Below, piece by piece: positions 62,897 through 64,000 of a stretch of 64,000 nt of DNA (position 1 is its first letter; each line of letters opens with the position of its first letter). Position numbers and translations under genes: made by a program. Source of the stretch: Actimicrobium sp035984655 (lineage in GTDB: Bacteria > Pseudomonadota > Gammaproteobacteria > Burkholderiales > Burkholderiaceae_D); assembly GCF_035984655.1 (NCBI RefSeq), contig NZ_JAXCHT010000001.1, positions 62,001 through 126,000 on the forward strand, read 5' to 3'. The notes beneath the pieces were generated by a model. That model was not told the origin of the DNA, made no database searches, and saw nothing but the letters and a program-made list of their open reading frames with translations.

Positions 62897-63862
62897 ATGA
62901 AAATCATCTTTGCCGGCACGCCGGAATTCGCCGCTGTGGCAATCCGGGCCTTGCATGCGGCCGGTTTCGAGATCCCGCTGGCGCTGACCCAACCGGATCG
63001 CCCGGCCGGGCGCGGCATGAAATTGCATGCCTCTGCAGTCAAGCTATTCGCGCTGGAACACGGCATTCCCGTGGCCCAGCCCGTTTCGCTGCGGCTCGAC
63101 GGCAAATACCCGGACGCGGCCCGCGCCGCCCACGACTTGCTGGCGCAGACGCCCCATGATGTCATGGTGGTGGCGGCCTACGGCCTGATCCTGCCGGAAT
63201 CCATCCTTGCCATACCCAGGCTGGGTTGCCTGAACATCCATGCGTCGCTGTTGCCGCGCTGGCGCGGTGCGGCGCCGATCCACCGCGCCATCGAAGCGGG
63301 CGACACCGACACCGGCATCACCATCATGCAGATGGACAAGGGCCTCGACACCGGCGCCATGTTGCACATGGCGCACCTGCCGATTCTCCCCGATGACACC
63401 ACTGGCATTCTGCACGATCGCCTTGCCGCGCTTGGCGGACGGATGATTGTCGAGGTGCTGCACCAATTCGAGCAAGGCGCCCAGCATGCCACTGCCCAAC
63501 CGGAATCGGGCATGACCTACGCGGCGAAAATCAGCAAGGAAGAAGCCACGCTGGATTTCTCGCAACCGGCCGAGCTGCTGGCGCGGAAAATCCGCGCGTT
63601 TGATCCCGCGCCGGCCGCGTGCACCGTCATTGATGGCATGCCGGTCAAGATCTGGCGCGCCGACGTTGTCGAGCGCAGCGCCGCGGCAGGGGCAGGCCAG
63701 ATCCTGGCGGCCGACAGCGAAAGCGGACTTGTCATCGCCTGCGGCAGCGGCGCACTGCGGATCACCGAATTACAGAAATCTGGCGGCAAGCGCCTGCCGG
63801 CCAGCGAATTTTTGAAGGGCTTTCCGATCGCCGTTGCCAGCGCAACCCGCGCCAGCACTTGA
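62897..63862 (+). CDS. fmt: Methionyl-tRNA formyltransferase
   Basis: The 321-residue enzyme formylates the initiator Met-tRNA. It has FAGTPEFAAVAI, TQPDRPAGRGMKL, the catalytic Asn-x-His and SLLPRWRGAAPIHRAI segment, Asp in GDTDTGITIM, and a C-terminal OB-like domain. The start at 62897 is the family start; an in-frame extension upstream is not conserved in style. Confidence 0.97.
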   Translation: MKIIFAGTPEFAAVAIRALHAAGFEIPLALTQPDRPAGRGMKLHASAVKLFALEHGIPVAQPVSLRLDGKYPDAARAAHDLLAQTPHDVMVVAAYGLILPESILAIPRLGCLNIHASLLPRWRGAAPIHRAIEAGDTDTGITIMQMDKGLDTGAMLHMAHLPILPDDTTGILHDRLAALGGRMIVEVLHQFEQGAQHATAQPESGMTYAAKISKEEATLDFSQPAELLARKIRAFDPAPAACTVIDGMPVKIWRADVVERSAAAGAGQILAADSESGLVIACGSGALRITELQKSGGKRLPASEFLKGFPIAVASATRAST

Positions 63863-63871
63863 TATTCACAA

Positions 63872-63885
63872 ATGAGATAACTCAT
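63872..63885. promoter_or_regulatory. Palindromic element ATGAG-N4-CTCAT
   Basis: A perfect 5-bp dyad with a 4-base centre lies 10 bases after the fmt stop and just upstream of the candidate small-RNA promoter. The wider region (63872-63910) is AT-rich. It could be a LysR-type or other regulator site; no regulator can be named. Confidence 0.4.
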
Positions 63886-63899
63886 ATGCCAAATAAGAA

Positions 63900-63929
63900 T
63901 TGGCGTTATAGCTGTGCAACTCCTACACT
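63900..63929 (+). promoter_or_regulatory. Candidate promoter of the terminal small RNA
   Basis: TTGGCG (63900-63905) and TACACT (63924-63929) are separated by 18 bases. Transcription would start near 63936, just at the first copy of the tandem 10-mer. The call is by eye. Confidence 0.45.
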
Positions 63930-63935
63930 TTGCCT

Positions 63936-63999
63936 GTCTCCTCCATGTCTCCTCCTTTTGATATGGATTTCAGCCCGCTATCAGAGCGGGCTTTTTTTT
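63936..63999 (+). ncRNA. Candidate small RNA with tandem anti-Shine-Dalgarno-like 10-mers
   Basis: The 10-mer TGTCTCCTCC occurs twice in a row (63935-63944 and 63946-63955), separated by one A. CUCCUCC is complementary to Shine-Dalgarno sequences. About 16 bases later a strong hairpin and a T-run end the unit, and a plausible promoter lies just before it. No open reading frame of note fits in the roughly 64 bases. The layout resembles betaproteobacterial toxic small RNAs reported from DNA that could not be cloned in E. coli, but I cannot compare sequences. A leader of a gene beyond the window edge is the main alternative. Confidence 0.5.
63972..63999 (+). terminator. Strong Rho-independent terminator at the window end
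   Basis: A perfect 8-bp stem (AGCCCGCT / AGCGGGCT, 63972-63992) with a 5-base loop runs directly into a further seven T residues. It would end the candidate small RNA and any read-through from fmt. Confidence 0.9.
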
Positions 64000-64000
64000 G

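Noticed and set aside
1..64000. tRNA genes, rRNA, CRISPR arrays, insertion sequences, prophage or integrase genes
   Set aside because: I looked for tRNA T-loops, spaced repeats, transposase-like proteins and terminal inverted repeats by eye and found none.

Overview
The window looks like chromosomal DNA from a GC-rich betaproteobacterium of the order Burkholderiales, most likely Oxalobacteraceae. This rests on gene order and protein style: gpmA-envC-ctpA-moeB-M16, gpsA-SH3-secB-grxC-rhodanese, birA-coaX-SPOR, fmt-def divergent from lysM-dprA-smg-topB. I cannot name the genus. Coding density is very high, no stretch over 300 bases lacks a gene, and I saw no tRNA, rRNA, CRISPR array or insertion sequence.

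Left part (1-9 kb, minus strand): the pseudopilin and assembly half of a type II secretion operon, gspG-H-I-J-K-L-M, with gspM running off the left edge. It is followed by a lone PEP-CTERM protein gene with its own terminator, then gpsA, an SH3 protein, secB, grxC and a membrane-anchored rhodanese. From 8.3 kb the plus strand carries gpmA, envC, ctpA (then a clean terminator), moeB, an M16 peptidase and a Spy/CpxP-like periplasmic protein whose upstream region holds a CpxR-type box.

The accessory highlight is 16.2-18.8 kb: a single 783-residue gene, more AT-rich than its neighbours, encoding an EspL/OspD3 (ShET2)-like type III effector with a readable Cys-His-Asp triad and a C-terminal array of 42-residue repeats. 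About 84 bases before its start is a hrp-box-like element (GGAAC, 16 bases, CCACNNA; that is GGAACG-N15-CCACCAA), the promoter class read by HrpL sigma factors. No secretion apparatus genes are in the window.

18.8-25.4 kb (minus): a branched-chain amino acid ABC transporter (livK-livH-livMG fusion-livF), an ECF sigma/RskA-like anti-sigma pair and a DUF3455 lipoprotein. 25.7-31.9 kb (plus): an M28 peptidase lacking one expected zinc ligand, tandem DUF885 peptidases, a GGDEF protein and a VF530 protein. 31.9-33.8 kb (minus): a three-gene envelope operon (small secreted protein, HAAS protein, DUF2807 protein). 34-39 kb: a four-TM protein, a YciH-like SUI1 protein, argB, an ECF sigma/zinc-finger/CWC cassette, and birA-coaX-SPOR.

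39-44 kb (plus): an Mla-type lipid transport cassette with a STAS-fused permease, ATPase, MCE protein, PqiC-like lipoprotein and a VanZ protein; then a ferredoxin, a hydrolase, a D,D-carboxypeptidase, an Ada-AlkA fusion and an Ogt methyltransferase. 48-56 kb: a small lipoprotein, a DUF808 protein, and a TetR-OMF-MFP-RND efflux operon. 56-62 kb (minus): DUF4870, topB, smg, dprA, LysM. 62-64 kb (plus): def, fmt and, at the very end, a candidate small RNA with two tandem anti-Shine-Dalgarno-like 10-mers and a strong terminator.
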